From NCBI RefSeq assembly GCF_040683095.1, contig NZ_JBFBCI010000010.1:109069-173068 (forward strand): 64,000 nucleotides of DNA, in the 5' to 3' direction. Positions within the stretch are counted from its first letter, which is position 1. Every line of letters starts with the position of its first letter. This DNA comes from Sphaerisporangium sp040683095. GTDB lineage: Bacteria; Actinomycetota; Actinomycetes; Streptosporangiales; Streptosporangiaceae. Positions 9,506-17,960 of this stretch are shown in pieces. The notes under the pieces were generated by a model. That model worked only from the letters and a program-made list of their open reading frames with translations. It made no database searches and was not told the origin of the DNA. A program made the translations under genes and the position numbers.

Positions 9506-10150
9506 TCAGCCCGCCGCCAGGACCCGTGCCTGCGCGAACGCGCCGAGCCCGTCCAGCGCGAGCTGCGGGAAGGTGAGATCGTCGCCGGCGACGTCCCCGA
9601 CCGGGCCGACCCAGTTGACGACCACGAAATGGCCGAGAGCACGGACCTCCGCGCGGCTGCGCGCGGCGTCGAACGCCTGCTGACCGGGCGCGAGGCGCAG
9701 GAAGCCGCCGCCGCGCCGGGGGTCGAGCGCCGCCACGAGCCGGTCGGCGGAGGCGCCGTCGGCCATGTCGAACACGGCGTACTGGCCGGACACGCCGCCG
9801 CCGGAGGCCGCGAAGCCGGCGCGCGCCACCCGGGCGCACCCCGAGGCCGCGGCCTTCACCGCGCTCCCCCACAGCGCCTCGGCGCAGTCGTCCGAGACCG
9901 CGACCTCGCGGCGTTCCATGGTCACGCCCTGCGCGGCCGGGCTCGGCGAGGCCCCGAAGACCTCCTGGCCGGTCAGCGGGCGCGGGTCCAGGCGGCGGGT
10001 CGCGATGGGCGCGTACAACGCGGACGTCGGCTCGCCCCGGAAGAACGCGGGGCTCGGGCCCGTCTCCGGCCGCGTGGCCACGTAGAGGCCCACGCCCGCG
10101 GCGGCGAGCACGCCGGCGACCGCGACGACGATCAGCGTACGGCTTGGCAC
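9506..10150 (-). CDS. Membrane-anchored protein of unknown function, paralog of its upstream neighbour
   Basis: A 214-residue protein starting GTG (VPSRTLIVVAVAG). A single N-terminal membrane helix (about 5-27) is followed by an extracytoplasmic domain. It shares an ordered set of motifs with the 268-residue product just upstream: (F/Y)API, PL...EVFGA, DD.C...WG, a later GC, (Q/A)YT/AVF/LFN/D, GGG(F/W) and (G)H(F/Y)...WVG. Two Cys (in DDCAEALWG and SGCARV) are common to both. The gene is 11 nt after its paralog and in the same apparent transcript as lgt. I do not recognise the family. A role at the cell envelope is plausible from topology and from lgt next door, but nothing points to a reaction. 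Confidence 0.85.
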   Translation of the reverse strand: MPSRTLIVVAVAGVLAAAGVGLYVATRPETGPSPAFFRGEPTSALYAPIATRRLDPRPLTGQEVFGASPSPAAQGVTMERREVAVSDDCAEALWGSAVKAAASGCARVARAGFAASGGGVSGQYAVFDMADGASADRLVAALDPRRGGGFLRLAPGQQAFDAARSRAEVRALGHFVVVNWVGPVGDVAGDDLTFPQLALDGLGAFAQARVLAAG

Positions 10151-10161
10151 GGCAGCCGACC

Positions 10162-10968
10162 CTATCCGGCCGGGAGCGGCGGCGGCCCGCCGACGGAGAC
10201 GACGCGGCGGTAGATGGCCTTCTCGGCCCCCCGGGCGGCGAGGGTCAGCGACACGAAATCGTCCTTCGGCCCCGGATCGCGGCCGTCGACCCGGCCGACC
10301 CAGACGAACCCGGCGTAGTGCCCCATGGCGTGCCCGCTGCCCTCGGTGTACCCGTCGCCGGAGAACACCGCCGTCTTGGACTCCAGCGGACGCACCCACC
10401 CGCCGCCGCGGTACAGCGTCGACATGGCCTGCACGAACCCGTCGGCGGCCTCCGAGCTCGCCAGGTTGAACAGGGTGTACTGGGCGACGTACCGGCGGTC
10501 GGCGCTGAGGTAGACGCCGCGGACGGCCTGGGTGCAGCCGGCCTTCCCCAGCTCGGCCAGCACGCTGCCGCCCCAGACGACCGGCGCGCAGGCGTCGTCC
10601 AGGCGGTGGTCCAGCAGACGCAGCGTCAGCGCGCCGCTCTTCAGCGTCTTGGCCCCGAAGACCTCCTCGGCCTTCAGTGGAGACGCGTCGGCCTCGCGGC
10701 CGCCGATGGGGGCGAACAGCTTGGGCGAGGCCCACGCCTGGTAATCGTCCGGATGGGGAAGTCCGATCAAGTCGCCCGAGCTCGGCTCGGGCGACTGATC
10801 GCGGATGCCCAGCGTGCTGACCACGAGCGTCAGCCCGAACCCGCCCACGAGCACGGCGAGCACCGTGCCGACGGCGATCAGCACGCGCTGCTGCCGCTGC
10901 GTCAGCCCGCGCTCGGCCAGGGCCGGGACCTCGAACGAGGAGCGGCGTCTCTTGCTGCGGGCACTCAC
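10162..10968 (-). CDS. Membrane-anchored protein of unknown function (larger tandem paralog)
   Basis: A 268-residue protein with a short basic cytoplasmic end (SKRRRSSF), one membrane helix (about 30-52) and an extracytoplasmic domain of about 210 residues. Motifs shared with the next gene include SPLKAEEVFGA, LDDACAPVVWGG, AGCTQAV and GFVWVGRVDG. It has extra C-terminal sequence (about 30 residues) absent from the 214-residue paralog. GTG start, 34 nt after lgt, no strong ribosome-binding site. It is not a recognised family. Two tandem copies suggest duplication with partial divergence. Confidence 0.85.
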   Translation of the reverse strand: MSARSKRRRSSFEVPALAERGLTQRQQRVLIAVGTVLAVLVGGFGLTLVVSTLGIRDQSPEPSSGDLIGLPHPDDYQAWASPKLFAPIGGREADASPLKAEEVFGAKTLKSGALTLRLLDHRLDDACAPVVWGGSVLAELGKAGCTQAVRGVYLSADRRYVAQYTLFNLASSEAADGFVQAMSTLYRGGGWVRPLESKTAVFSGDGYTEGSGHAMGHYAGFVWVGRVDGRDPGPKDDFVSLTLAARGAEKAIYRRVVSVGGPPPLPAG

Positions 10969-11002
10969 AGGCGGCCGGCTCCCCCCGAGGAGCGGCCTGG
11001 AG

Positions 11003-12097
11003 TCATCGCGAATTCGCCTCCGAGTCCGACGCCGCGGACGCCGGGCCGACCTCGGCCTTGGCGGCGGGCCCGGCCTCCGGGGACGTGTCCTTCGCCTCGC
11101 CGGGCTCGGCGCCCGTGCTCTTCCCGGCGTCGCCGTCGGCCTCCGGCGGGGACGGATCGCGGGCGATCTCCTGCGCGTCGGCCTGGCCGGCGTCGTGCGA
11201 CGGGTCGGCCGCGGCCGTCTCGTGCGCGTCGGCCTGGTCCGCGCCGTGCGCAGGATCGGCGGACAGGAGGTCGCCGGAGTGCGGGACCACGATCTCTTCG
11301 GTGGTCTTGTCCCTGGTCAGCCAGAAGTAGAGCAGCGCGCCGGCGAACAGCAGCAGGGCGGTCCACTGGTTGAGCCGCATGCCGAGGACGTGGTGCGCGG
11401 GGTCGACCCGGAGGCCCTCGACCCAGAACCGGCCGAAGGTGTAGCCCGCGACGTACAGCGCGAACAGCCGGCCGTGCCGCAGCGTGAACCGCCGGCCCAG
11501 CAGGACCAGCGCGCCCGCGAGGATCAGATTCCACAGCGACTCGTACAGGAACGTCGGGTGGTAGGTGGACACGCCCGCGACCGTGCCGTCGCGGCCCGGG
11601 TCGATCTCCAGGCCCCACGGCAGGTCGGTGGGACCGCCGAACAGCTCCTGGTTGAAGTAGTTGCCCCAGCGGCCGATGGCCTGCGCCACCGCGATGCCGG
11701 GGGCGCAGACGTCGGCGACCGCCGACAGCGAGATGCCTCGCCTACGGCAGGCGATCCACACGCCGACGGCGCCGAGCGCGATGGCGCCCCAGATGCCGAG
11801 GCCGCCGTGCCAGATGTACAGGACGTCGATGGGCCGGTTGGGCGCGTCCGCACCGAAGTACAACTGCCAGTCGGTGATGACGTGGTACAACCGGCCGCCG
11901 ACCAGGCCGAACGGAACGGCCCAGACGGCGAGGTCGGTGATCGTGCCAGGCTCGCCGCCGCGGGCACGCCAGCGGCGCTCGCCGATCCAGACGGCGGCGA
12001 TGACGCCGAGCACGATGCAGAAAGCGTAGGCCCGCAGAGGGATCGGTCCGAGGTACCAGACCCCTTCGGGCGGGCTGGGAATGGAGGCCAGGGGCAT
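11003..12097 (-). CDS. lgt: Prolipoprotein diacylglyceryl transferase
   Basis: An integral membrane enzyme that transfers diacylglycerol from phosphatidylglycerol to the lipobox Cys of preprolipoproteins. It is 364 residues with about seven membrane helices. IWHGGLGIWG (about 95-104), the Lgt signature GRWGNYFNQE (142-151) and YHPTFLYES are visible. The start MPLASIPSPP fits actinobacterial Lgt. After about residue 285 there is a hydrophilic Asp/Ala/Glu/Pro-rich tail of some 80 residues (repeated QADA and HD elements), longer than in enterobacterial Lgt. The gene is 26 nt after the DsbA-like gene and probably in that operon. A TAACGT hexamer 8 nt before the ATG might give an internal leaderless start. 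A candidate client lipoprotein is encoded at 24.3 kb. Confidence 0.96.
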   Translation of the reverse strand: MPLASIPSPPEGVWYLGPIPLRAYAFCIVLGVIAAVWIGERRWRARGGEPGTITDLAVWAVPFGLVGGRLYHVITDWQLYFGADAPNRPIDVLYIWHGGLGIWGAIALGAVGVWIACRRRGISLSAVADVCAPGIAVAQAIGRWGNYFNQELFGGPTDLPWGLEIDPGRDGTVAGVSTYHPTFLYESLWNLILAGALVLLGRRFTLRHGRLFALYVAGYTFGRFWVEGLRVDPAHHVLGMRLNQWTALLLFAGALLYFWLTRDKTTEEIVVPHSGDLLSADPAHGADQADAHETAAADPSHDAGQADAQEIARDPSPPEADGDAGKSTGAEPGEAKDTSPEAGPAAKAEVGPASAASDSEANSR

Positions 12098-12123
12098 GTC
12101 AGGTGACGTTACCGGTTTCGTGC

Positions 12124-12876
12124 CTACTTCGCGGCATCAAGAATGGCCTGGCGAAGTGAAGCGGGGCTGAACGAGACGTTGTTGTCGACGACCTTGCCGT
12201 CGAGCCGCAGCGTGGGCGTGCCCTCCGGGACGAGCTTCGCGTCCAGGATCTGCTTGCTGTAGGCGGCCTGGGCCTCGGTGTTCTTCTGGCTGCGCACGCA
12301 GGACTCGAAGCCCGGGTCGGTGACCCCGGCCTCCTTGCCCCACTTCACCAGGTCGTCGAGCGAGAACCCGGACTTCGTCTCCGGCGGCTGCTCCTTGAAG
12401 AGGCGGTCGTGGAAGGCGATCCACTGGTCGCCGTTCGTGATACAGCGCGCGGCCGAGGATGCGCGCATGGTGTTCCCGTGCGCGGGCTCCTGCTCGAAGA
12501 TGTTGATCGGGTGGTAGACGACCTTGACCTGGCCCGCCGCCGCCATGTTCTTCACCGTGGCCGAACTGACCTGCTCGAACGCCTGGCAGGCCGGACACTG
12601 GAAGTCCTCGTAGATGTCCAGGACCGGCTTGGTGACGCCCGGCTTGGCCATGACGACCGAGCCGTCCGGCTGGATGGTGACCGGGGCGAGCGCGCCGGTG
12701 ACGGTCTCCGACTTCCCGGACTGGACGTACCACCACCCGCCGCCGACGACGGCGAGCATCACGACCACCACGGCGGCGACGGTGGCGAGGCGGCGGCGCT
12801 GCTGCTGCCTGGCCTCCTGCTCGCGCTGCGTCTTGATCCGCTCGCGGGCGGAGACCTCCCGCGCGGCCTTACCCAT
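12124..12876 (-). CDS. Membrane-anchored DsbA-like thiol oxidoreductase
   Basis: A 250-residue protein. A charged N-terminus (about 1-30, Arg/Gln-rich) and one membrane helix (31-50) are followed by an extracytoplasmic thioredoxin-fold (DsbA/Thioredoxin_4) domain. The redox motif is CPAC (Cys94, Cys97), the cis-Pro loop is EGTPTL, and two further Cys lie in the helical insert. It should oxidise or isomerise disulfides in exported proteins. GGGAGGAGT precedes the ATG. The next gene upstream, 28 nt away, is a MauE/DoxX-like membrane protein that may recycle it. A vitamin-K-epoxide-reductase-type partner is not visible here. Confidence 0.93.
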   Translation of the reverse strand: MGKAAREVSARERIKTQREQEARQQQRRRLATVAAVVVVMLAVVGGGWWYVQSGKSETVTGALAPVTIQPDGSVVMAKPGVTKPVLDIYEDFQCPACQAFEQVSSATVKNMAAAGQVKVVYHPINIFEQEPAHGNTMRASSAARCITNGDQWIAFHDRLFKEQPPETKSGFSLDDLVKWGKEAGVTDPGFESCVRSQKNTEAQAAYSKQILDAKLVPEGTPTLRLDGKVVDNNVSFSPASLRQAILDAAK

Positions 12877-12904
12877 TAGAACTCCTCCCTCGTTCCGGCC
12901 TCAG

Positions 12905-13438
12905 TCAGGCCGGGCTCAATCCGGGTTCTCCGCCCTCCGGCTCGTCGCCGCCCGTGTCCGGGACGATCCCGAGAGCCGAGTCGAGCGCGAACCGGCCCGG
13001 GGGCCGCCAGGCGATCCAGGCGCCGAGCAGGAACAGCCCGGCGTCACGGAGGATCTCCCACAGGTAGTTCGGATCCTGCGCGGCGCCGAGCTTCCCCCCG
13101 CCGCCGAAGCAGCCGCAGTCGATGCGCAGGCCCCGCGCCCACGCCGACGCGATGCCGACCACGAAGGCCAGCATGAGCAGCGCGGAGACGGCGCCCGCCC
13201 AGCGCGTGAGCAGACCGACTACCAGCAACACCCCGACGACGATCTCGATGATCGGCAGGCCGTAGCCCACCGCGGTCGCGACCGAATCCGGCAGGAGCTC
13301 GTACGCCTTCACCGCCTGGATGGACAGGGCGGGCGTGCCGATCTTGAGCCCCCCGGCGGCGATGAGCACGCCGGCGACCACCAGCCGGGCGACGGTCGTC
13401 ACCCAGGGTACCGCCGGATGCACGTAAAGCGACCTCAT
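12905..13438 (-). CDS. MauE/DoxX-like membrane protein, probable redox partner of the DsbA-like protein
   Basis: A 177-residue protein with four predicted membrane helices (about 13-30, 58-76, 83-100, 128-146) of the DoxX/MauE superfamily. The motif DCGCFGGGG (Cys108, Cys110) sits at the start of the last loop, as in MauE-type proteins that support disulfide formation. It is adjacent to a DsbA-like gene, which supports electron transfer between the thiol protein and the membrane. This is inference, because the natural electron acceptor is not evident. The C-terminus is Gly/Glu/Pro-rich. It is the first gene of an apparent mauE-dsbA-lgt-paralog run. Confidence 0.88.
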   Translation of the reverse strand: MRSLYVHPAVPWVTTVARLVVAGVLIAAGGLKIGTPALSIQAVKAYELLPDSVATAVGYGLPIIEIVVGVLLVVGLLTRWAGAVSALLMLAFVVGIASAWARGLRIDCGCFGGGGKLGAAQDPNYLWEILRDAGLFLLGAWIAWRPPGRFALDSALGIVPDTGGDEPEGGEPGLSPA

Positions 13439-13486
13439 CGGCGCGACCTCTCTGAACTCAGCGAATCAACGTCTGGTATGCCCCGG

Positions 13487-13620
13487 GTGAAGCCGGCCGG
13501 GGAACGGCGGGCATGACACGCCGCGGACCGGTCCGGTAACCGGCTTCACGCCGAAGGGTACCGGGCCACAAGCCCATCATGACGCCGATAAGAGCCCGGT
13601 AAGCGACGCCGGTGGCGTCG
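13487..13620 (-). terminator. Inverted repeats after trpA
   Basis: Past the trpA stop there is a CGACGCC/GGCGTCG stem (13604-13620, 3-nt loop), and further on a 10-bp inverted repeat GTGAAGCCGG/CCGGCTTCAC (13487-13496 with 13540-13549). Either could end trpA transcription. Neither has a T-tract, so the call is weak. The promoter of the mauE-like gene must lie in the same 234-base gap. Confidence 0.4.
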
Positions 13621-13672
13621 GGGCAGGGGACGTTGACCTCGGAAAACGACCAAAGAGGAAGAAGCGCGAAGA

Positions 13673-14467
13673 TCAGGCGCGTACGCCCGCGGCGAGCTCG
13701 GCGGCGAGCTCGCGAACCGCCGACAGACCGGCGGCCTCGTCGGGGGCGTCGAGGAGGCGGCGGATGAACGCCGACCCGACGATGACGCCGTCGGCGTACC
13801 CGGCGACCTCGGCGGCCTGCGCCCCGGTGCCGACGCCGAGGCCCACGCACACGGGCAGGCCGGTGTGGGTGCGGGTGCGCTCGACCAGGCCCGCGGCGGC
13901 CACGCTCACGCTCGCACGCGCGCCTGTGACGCCCATCAGCGAGGCGGCGTAGACGAAGCCGGTGCAGCAGTCGGCCACGGCCTGGATGCGCTCGTCCGTG
14001 GAACTGGGGGCGACCAGGAAGACGGTGTCGATGCCGGCCTCGGCGCTGAAGCGGCGCCAGGGCCCGGCCTCCTCGGGCGTGAGGTCGGGGGTGATGGTGC
14101 CGACGCCGCCGGCGTTCGCGAGCTCACGGGCGAAGCGCTCGGCGCCGTAGCGGTCGATCGGGTTCCAGTAGGTCATGACCAGCACGGCGGCGCCGGTCTT
14201 GGCCACGCCCTCGACGGTGTGCATGACGTCGGCGATGCGGGTGCCGCCGGTGAGCGCGGTGTGGACGGCGGCCTGGATCGTGGGACCGTCCATGAGCGGG
14301 TCGGAGTAGGGCAGGCCGATCTCGATGACGTCGCAGCCGGCCTCCACCATCGCGGTCGCGGCGGCGATGGCGCCGTCCTTAGTGGGGAAGCCGGCCGGGA
14401 GGTACCCGACCAGGGCGGCCCGCCGGTCGGCCCGCGCCTTCTCGAACACCGTCTGAAGAGTCGTCAT
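13673..14467 (-). CDS. trpA: Tryptophan synthase alpha subunit
   Basis: A 264-residue TIM barrel that cleaves indole-3-glycerol phosphate to indole and glyceraldehyde 3-phosphate and channels indole to TrpB. Catalytic Glu49 (VIEIGLPYSDP) and Asp60 (LMDGPT) are at the canonical positions. ATG start, 33 nt after the trpB stop, so co-transcribed with trpB and trpC. Length is normal. Confidence 0.97.
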   Translation of the reverse strand: MTTLQTVFEKARADRRAALVGYLPAGFPTKDGAIAAATAMVEAGCDVIEIGLPYSDPLMDGPTIQAAVHTALTGGTRIADVMHTVEGVAKTGAAVLVMTYWNPIDRYGAERFARELANAGGVGTITPDLTPEEAGPWRRFSAEAGIDTVFLVAPSSTDERIQAVADCCTGFVYAASLMGVTGARASVSVAAAGLVERTRTHTGLPVCVGLGVGTGAQAAEVAGYADGVIVGSAFIRRLLDAPDEAAGLSAVRELAAELAAGVRA

Positions 14468-14500
14468 GTCAGAAGAGTCCCGCTCACAGGTTCTTGGGGC

Positions 14501-15742
14501 CTACAGGTTGAAGTACTTCATGGCGGTGCCCATGTCCTTGTCGCCTCGGCCCGAGAGGTTGACCAGGATGGTGGCCTCCGGGCCGAGCTCGCGGCCGAGC
14601 TTGAGCGCGCCCGCGAGCGCGTGCGCCGACTCGATCGCCGGGATGATGCCCTCGGTGCGGGCGAGCAGGGAGAAGGCCGCCATGGCCTCGTCGTCGGTGA
14701 CGCCGTGGTAGGTGGCGCGGCCGGAGTCCTTCAGCCAGGCGTGCTCGGGGCCGACGCCGGGGTAGTCCAGGCCCGCGGAGATCGAGTGCGACTCGATGGT
14801 CTGGCCCTCGTCGTCCTGCAGGACGTAGGTGCGGGCGCCGTGCAGGACGCCGATCGAGCCCTCGGTGAGGGTGAGGGCGTGCTCGCCGGACGCCAGGCCG
14901 TGCCCGCCGGCCTCGTAGCCGTGCAGGGCGACGCCCGGGTCGCCGATGAAGGCGTGGAAGATTCCGATGGCGTTGGACCCGCCGCCCACGGCCGCCGCCA
15001 CCGCGTCGGGGAGCCGGCCGGTGAGCTCCAGGACCTGGCGCCGGGCCTCGACGCCGATGATGCGGGCGAAGTCGCGGACGATCTCGGGGAACGGGTGGGG
15101 CCCGGCGACGGTGCCGAACAGGTAGTGCGTGTTGTCGACGTTGGTGACCCAGTCGCGGAAGGCCTCGTTGATGGCGTCCTTGAGCGTGCGGCTGCCGTTG
15201 GCGACGGGGACGACCCGGGCGCCGAGCAGCTTCATGCGGGCGACGTTGAGCGCCTGGCGCTCGCAGTCGACCTCGCCCATGTAGATGACGCATTCGAGGC
15301 CGAGCAGCGCGCAGGCGGTGGCGGTGGCGACGCCGTGCTGGCCGGCGCCGGTCTCGGCGATCACGCGGGTCTTGCCGAGGCGCCGGGTGAGCAGCGCCTG
15401 CCCGAGCACGTTGTTGATCTTGTGGGCACCGGTGTGCGTGAGGTCCTCGCGCTTGAGCAGGACGCGGGCGCCGCCGGCGGCCTCGCCGAACCTGCCGACC
15501 TCGGTGACGGCGGTGGGCCGCCCGGCGTAGGTGCGCAGCAGGTGGTCGAACTCGCGCAGGAAGGCGACGTCGGCCTTGGCGTCCTCGTAGGCCTTGGCGA
15601 CCTCGTCCAGGGCGGGGATGAGCGCCTCGGGCACGAACCGGCCCCCGAACACCCCGAACCGGCCGCGGACATCGGGATCGTTACCGGCCGCGCCGTTGCC
15701 GGCGAGGTCGGCCGCGGTGATCAGGGTGCCCTCTGTGCTCAC
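14501..15742 (-). CDS. trpB: Tryptophan synthase beta subunit
   Basis: A 413-residue PLP enzyme that joins indole and serine to give tryptophan. The PLP lysine is Lys108 in HTGAHKINN, and the phosphate-binding loop is GGGSNAIG near 257. The GTG start overlaps the trpC stop as GTGA (4 nt), indicating translational coupling. Length is typical of TrpB1. Confidence 0.97.
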   Translation of the reverse strand: MSTEGTLITAADLAGNGAAGNDPDVRGRFGVFGGRFVPEALIPALDEVAKAYEDAKADVAFLREFDHLLRTYAGRPTAVTEVGRFGEAAGGARVLLKREDLTHTGAHKINNVLGQALLTRRLGKTRVIAETGAGQHGVATATACALLGLECVIYMGEVDCERQALNVARMKLLGARVVPVANGSRTLKDAINEAFRDWVTNVDNTHYLFGTVAGPHPFPEIVRDFARIIGVEARRQVLELTGRLPDAVAAAVGGGSNAIGIFHAFIGDPGVALHGYEAGGHGLASGEHALTLTEGSIGVLHGARTYVLQDDEGQTIESHSISAGLDYPGVGPEHAWLKDSGRATYHGVTDDEAMAAFSLLARTEGIIPAIESAHALAGALKLGRELGPEATILVNLSGRGDKDMGTAMKYFNL

Positions 15743-16563
15743 TGCTGCCTCTCGGGTGGATTGTCGAATCGCGATGCGGGGTGCGCGCCCGCGGTGACCA
15801 GGTCGACCACGGCGGCTCGCGGGTCCTTGCCGGTGACGAGGCTCTCGCCCACGAGGACGGCGTCGGCGCCGGCGCGGGCGTACGCCAGCAGGTCGTGCGG
15901 GCCGCGGACACCGGACTCGGCGATCTTGATCACGCCGTCCGGGATCTTGGGGGCCAGCCTGGCGAAGACGTCGCGGTCGACCTCCAGGGTCTTGAGGTCA
16001 CGCGCGTTGACGCCGATGATGCGCGCACCGGCGTCCAGAGCCCGGTCGAGCTCCTCTTCAGTATGCACCTCGACGAGCGGCGCGAGACCGATCGACTCGG
16101 CTCGTTCGATCAATGAGACCAAAGCGTTCTGATCGAGGGCGGCCACGATGAGCAGCGCGAGGTCGGCGCCGTGGGCGCGCGCCTCCCAGAGCTGGTAGGA
16201 GGTGACCACGAAGTCCTTGCGGAGGATGGGGATGTCGACCGCGGCGCGGACCGCCGCGAGGTCCTCCAGGCTGCCGCCGAAGCGCCGCCGCTCGGTCAGC
16301 ACGCTGATGACGTGGGCGCCGCCCGCCTCGTAGTCGCCGGCGAGTGCCGCGGGATCGGCGATGGCGGCCAGGGCGCCCTTGGAGGGGCTGGACCGCTTGA
16401 CCTCAGCGATCACCGACACCTTGTCGCCGCCGAGCGCGGCGTAGGCGTCCTTGGCGGCGGGCGCGCGTTTGGCGCGCTCCTGTAGGTCGGCCAGCGACAC
16501 GTCCTTCTGCCGATCGGCGAGGTCGGCCCGCACGCCGTCCAGGATCTCGTCGAGCACGCTCAC
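15739..16563 (-). CDS. trpC: Indole-3-glycerol-phosphate synthase
   Basis: A 274-residue TIM barrel that closes the indole ring from carboxyphenylaminodeoxyribulose phosphate. The motif AEVKRSSPSKG carries the catalytic Lys. LRKDFV, NARDLKTLEVD and AESGV also match the family. GTG start after a very good GAGGAGATCAA site. It is first of trpC-trpB-trpA. The 219-base leader upstream has no obvious peptide with clustered Trp codons, so a classical trp attenuator is not supported. Confidence 0.97.
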   Translation of the reverse strand: MSVLDEILDGVRADLADRQKDVSLADLQERAKRAPAAKDAYAALGGDKVSVIAEVKRSSPSKGALAAIADPAALAGDYEAGGAHVISVLTERRRFGGSLEDLAAVRAAVDIPILRKDFVVTSYQLWEARAHGADLALLIVAALDQNALVSLIERAESIGLAPLVEVHTEEELDRALDAGARIIGVNARDLKTLEVDRDVFARLAPKIPDGVIKIAESGVRGPHDLLAYARAGADAVLVGESLVTGKDPRAAVVDLVTAGAHPASRFDNPPERQQ

Positions 16564-16733
16564 TTGATCTCCTCGCTTGGCTCGCTCACCCGATCAGGGT
16601 CCCCTCCGGTCGACTGCGCCGCGGGCAGAGGAGGCCCGGCCCCGTGACCGGCCGATCGCGGCCGATCACCCCGGAGGCCGCCTTCCTCTCCCGACCTTGC
16701 CCTGCCGATGGTATCGGGCTTACCGCCGTCGGC

Positions 16734-16750
16734 TCGCCACAGGGTGGCGA
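16734..16750 (-). terminator. Small stem-loop between DUF2752 gene and trpC
   Basis: A perfect 7-bp stem TCGCCAC/GTGGCGA with a 3-nt loop lies 33 nt past the DUF2752 stop. It could attenuate or end the upstream transcript, or sit in the trpC leader. It has no T-tract. Confidence 0.3.
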
Positions 16751-16782
16751 CTCTGAGGGCCTCGTGGCGCGGGGTCTGGGGC

Positions 16783-17220
16783 TCACGGCGCCAGGAACGC
16801 ACCGAAGGGCAGGTTTCTCACGATCCAGTAGACGATGATGACCGCGAGGAAGGCCCAGATGTACACCGGCCGCGCGGCCCGGGTGCGCACCGGCCGTCCC
16901 TGGTAGGCGCGGACGGCCCACCGTCCCCACCAGAACAGCAGGAACGGGACGGTCAGCACGGCGAGCGGGTTGAGGCCGAGCGCCGCCGGCAGGTCGCCGT
17001 GCGCCAGGGCGTGGATGGCGCGCAGCGAGCCGCATCCCGGGCAGTACAGCCCGGTCACGAACAGGAACGGGCAGGTCGGGTAGTGGCCCGCCTCGTTCGG
17101 GTCCACCGCTCCTACGTAGGCGACGACCGCCCCCGTGAGCGCCGCGACGCCGAGGGGCGCGAGCAGGGCCCGCGCTCCACCGGCGCCGCGACGCCCGGCG
17201 TGCGCCTGCCGCACGGTCAT
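16783..17220 (-). CDS. DUF2752 membrane protein
   Basis: A 145-residue protein. The start at 17220 overlaps the stop of the upstream CD225 gene (ATGA). A longer frame begins at 17334 but runs inside that gene. Three hydrophobic helices are predicted. The DUF2752 hallmark CPFLFVTGLYCPGCGSLR is at 50-67 (Cys50, Cys60, Cys63), followed by Ala/His-rich HALAHGD. The Cys arrangement suggests metal or disulfide chemistry at the membrane face, but the family has no established function that I know of. Its tight coupling to a CD225 protein suggests they work together. Confidence 0.9.
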   Translation of the reverse strand: MTVRQAHAGRRGAGGARALLAPLGVAALTGAVVAYVGAVDPNEAGHYPTCPFLFVTGLYCPGCGSLRAIHALAHGDLPAALGLNPLAVLTVPFLLFWWGRWAVRAYQGRPVRTRAARPVYIWAFLAVIIVYWIVRNLPFGAFLAP

Positions 17221-17633
17221 CCTCCGTACTGGGCGTTCTGGACGGCCTGGAAGAAGCTCAGCCCGACCGTGAACGACAGGATCAGGTAGAGCACCCAGAC
17301 GCCGAGGCCGACGAACAGCGAGATCATCCACCACTTCTTGGCCTGCGCGGAGGCCTCCAGCGCGCCCTGGTAGTCACCGGCCTCGAACTTGCCGTTGACC
17401 TTGCCCGCGAAGTAGATCGCGGGGAGGCTGAAGGGGCCGCAGCAGAACAGGGTGGTGAGGATCGCGGGCAGAAGGTGGTTGTTCGGCGGCTCGGCGGCGT
17501 ACGGCTGCTGGCCGTACCCGCCGGGACCGTACCCGCCCGGGGGAGGGCCACCGTACCCGCCGCCCTGAGGAGGGCCGCCGTACCCCCCGGGAGGGGGAGC
17601 GTCGTAGCCGCCGCCCTGCTGGCCGTAACTCAT
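17217..17633 (-). CDS. CD225/dispanin-like small membrane protein
   Basis: A 138-residue protein starting MSYGQQGGGYD after AAGGAG. The first 70 residues are Gly/Pro/Tyr-rich low complexity. The rest has two hydrophobic segments around a short loop (AIYFAGKVNGKFEAGDYQGA, then ASAQAKKWW and a long helix), the layout of CD225/dispanin proteins. The eukaryotic relatives (IFITM) alter membrane curvature. The bacterial role is unknown. It overlaps the DUF2752 gene by 4 nt. Confidence 0.88.
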   Translation of the reverse strand: MSYGQQGGGYDAPPPGGYGGPPQGGGYGGPPPGGYGPGGYGQQPYAAEPPNNHLLPAILTTLFCCGPFSLPAIYFAGKVNGKFEAGDYQGALEASAQAKKWWMISLFVGLGVWVLYLILSFTVGLSFFQAVQNAQYGG

Positions 17634-17960
17634 CGATGGTCTCCTTGCTGACGCGGGCCGGGCCTGGTGGCCGGCCGTGCTGGCCGTTCCGGTGCCGATG
17701 AACGCGAACGGCCCCGCCGGCGGGAGCGGCGGGACGACCCGCCCGGGCACGGTCGGACGGCCGGGCGCGCGGCCCTCCCGTCATCCCCCGTGCGCCTGGT
17801 TCCGGCGCGGGCGCGGCCGCTTCCCCCGGGACCATCCGGCGGCCTGCCGCGGCCCGTGCCCCCACCCCCTGGGAGCCGTTCGGCGCGCATCGTGCGGCGG
17901 CAGCTTAGCGACGTGGAGGGCGTTCTAGGAGCGAAGTCCAACTTTGTGGGCAGATCGTCA
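17634..17960. other. Intergenic region upstream of the CD225 gene
   Basis: This 327-base gap between the Trp-operon membrane protein stop and the CD225 start must hold the promoter for CD225-DUF2752. It is GC-rich with a C/G homopolymer-like part (about 17815-17875) and an AT-richer 40 bases near 17930-17970. I see no gene, no clear hairpin and no convincing -35/-10 pair. Confidence 0.5.

Noticed and set aside
16564..16782. Possible trp leader peptide/attenuator before trpC
   Set aside because: I read the 219 bases on the minus strand and found no short ORF with adjacent Trp codons and no terminator/antiterminator pair.
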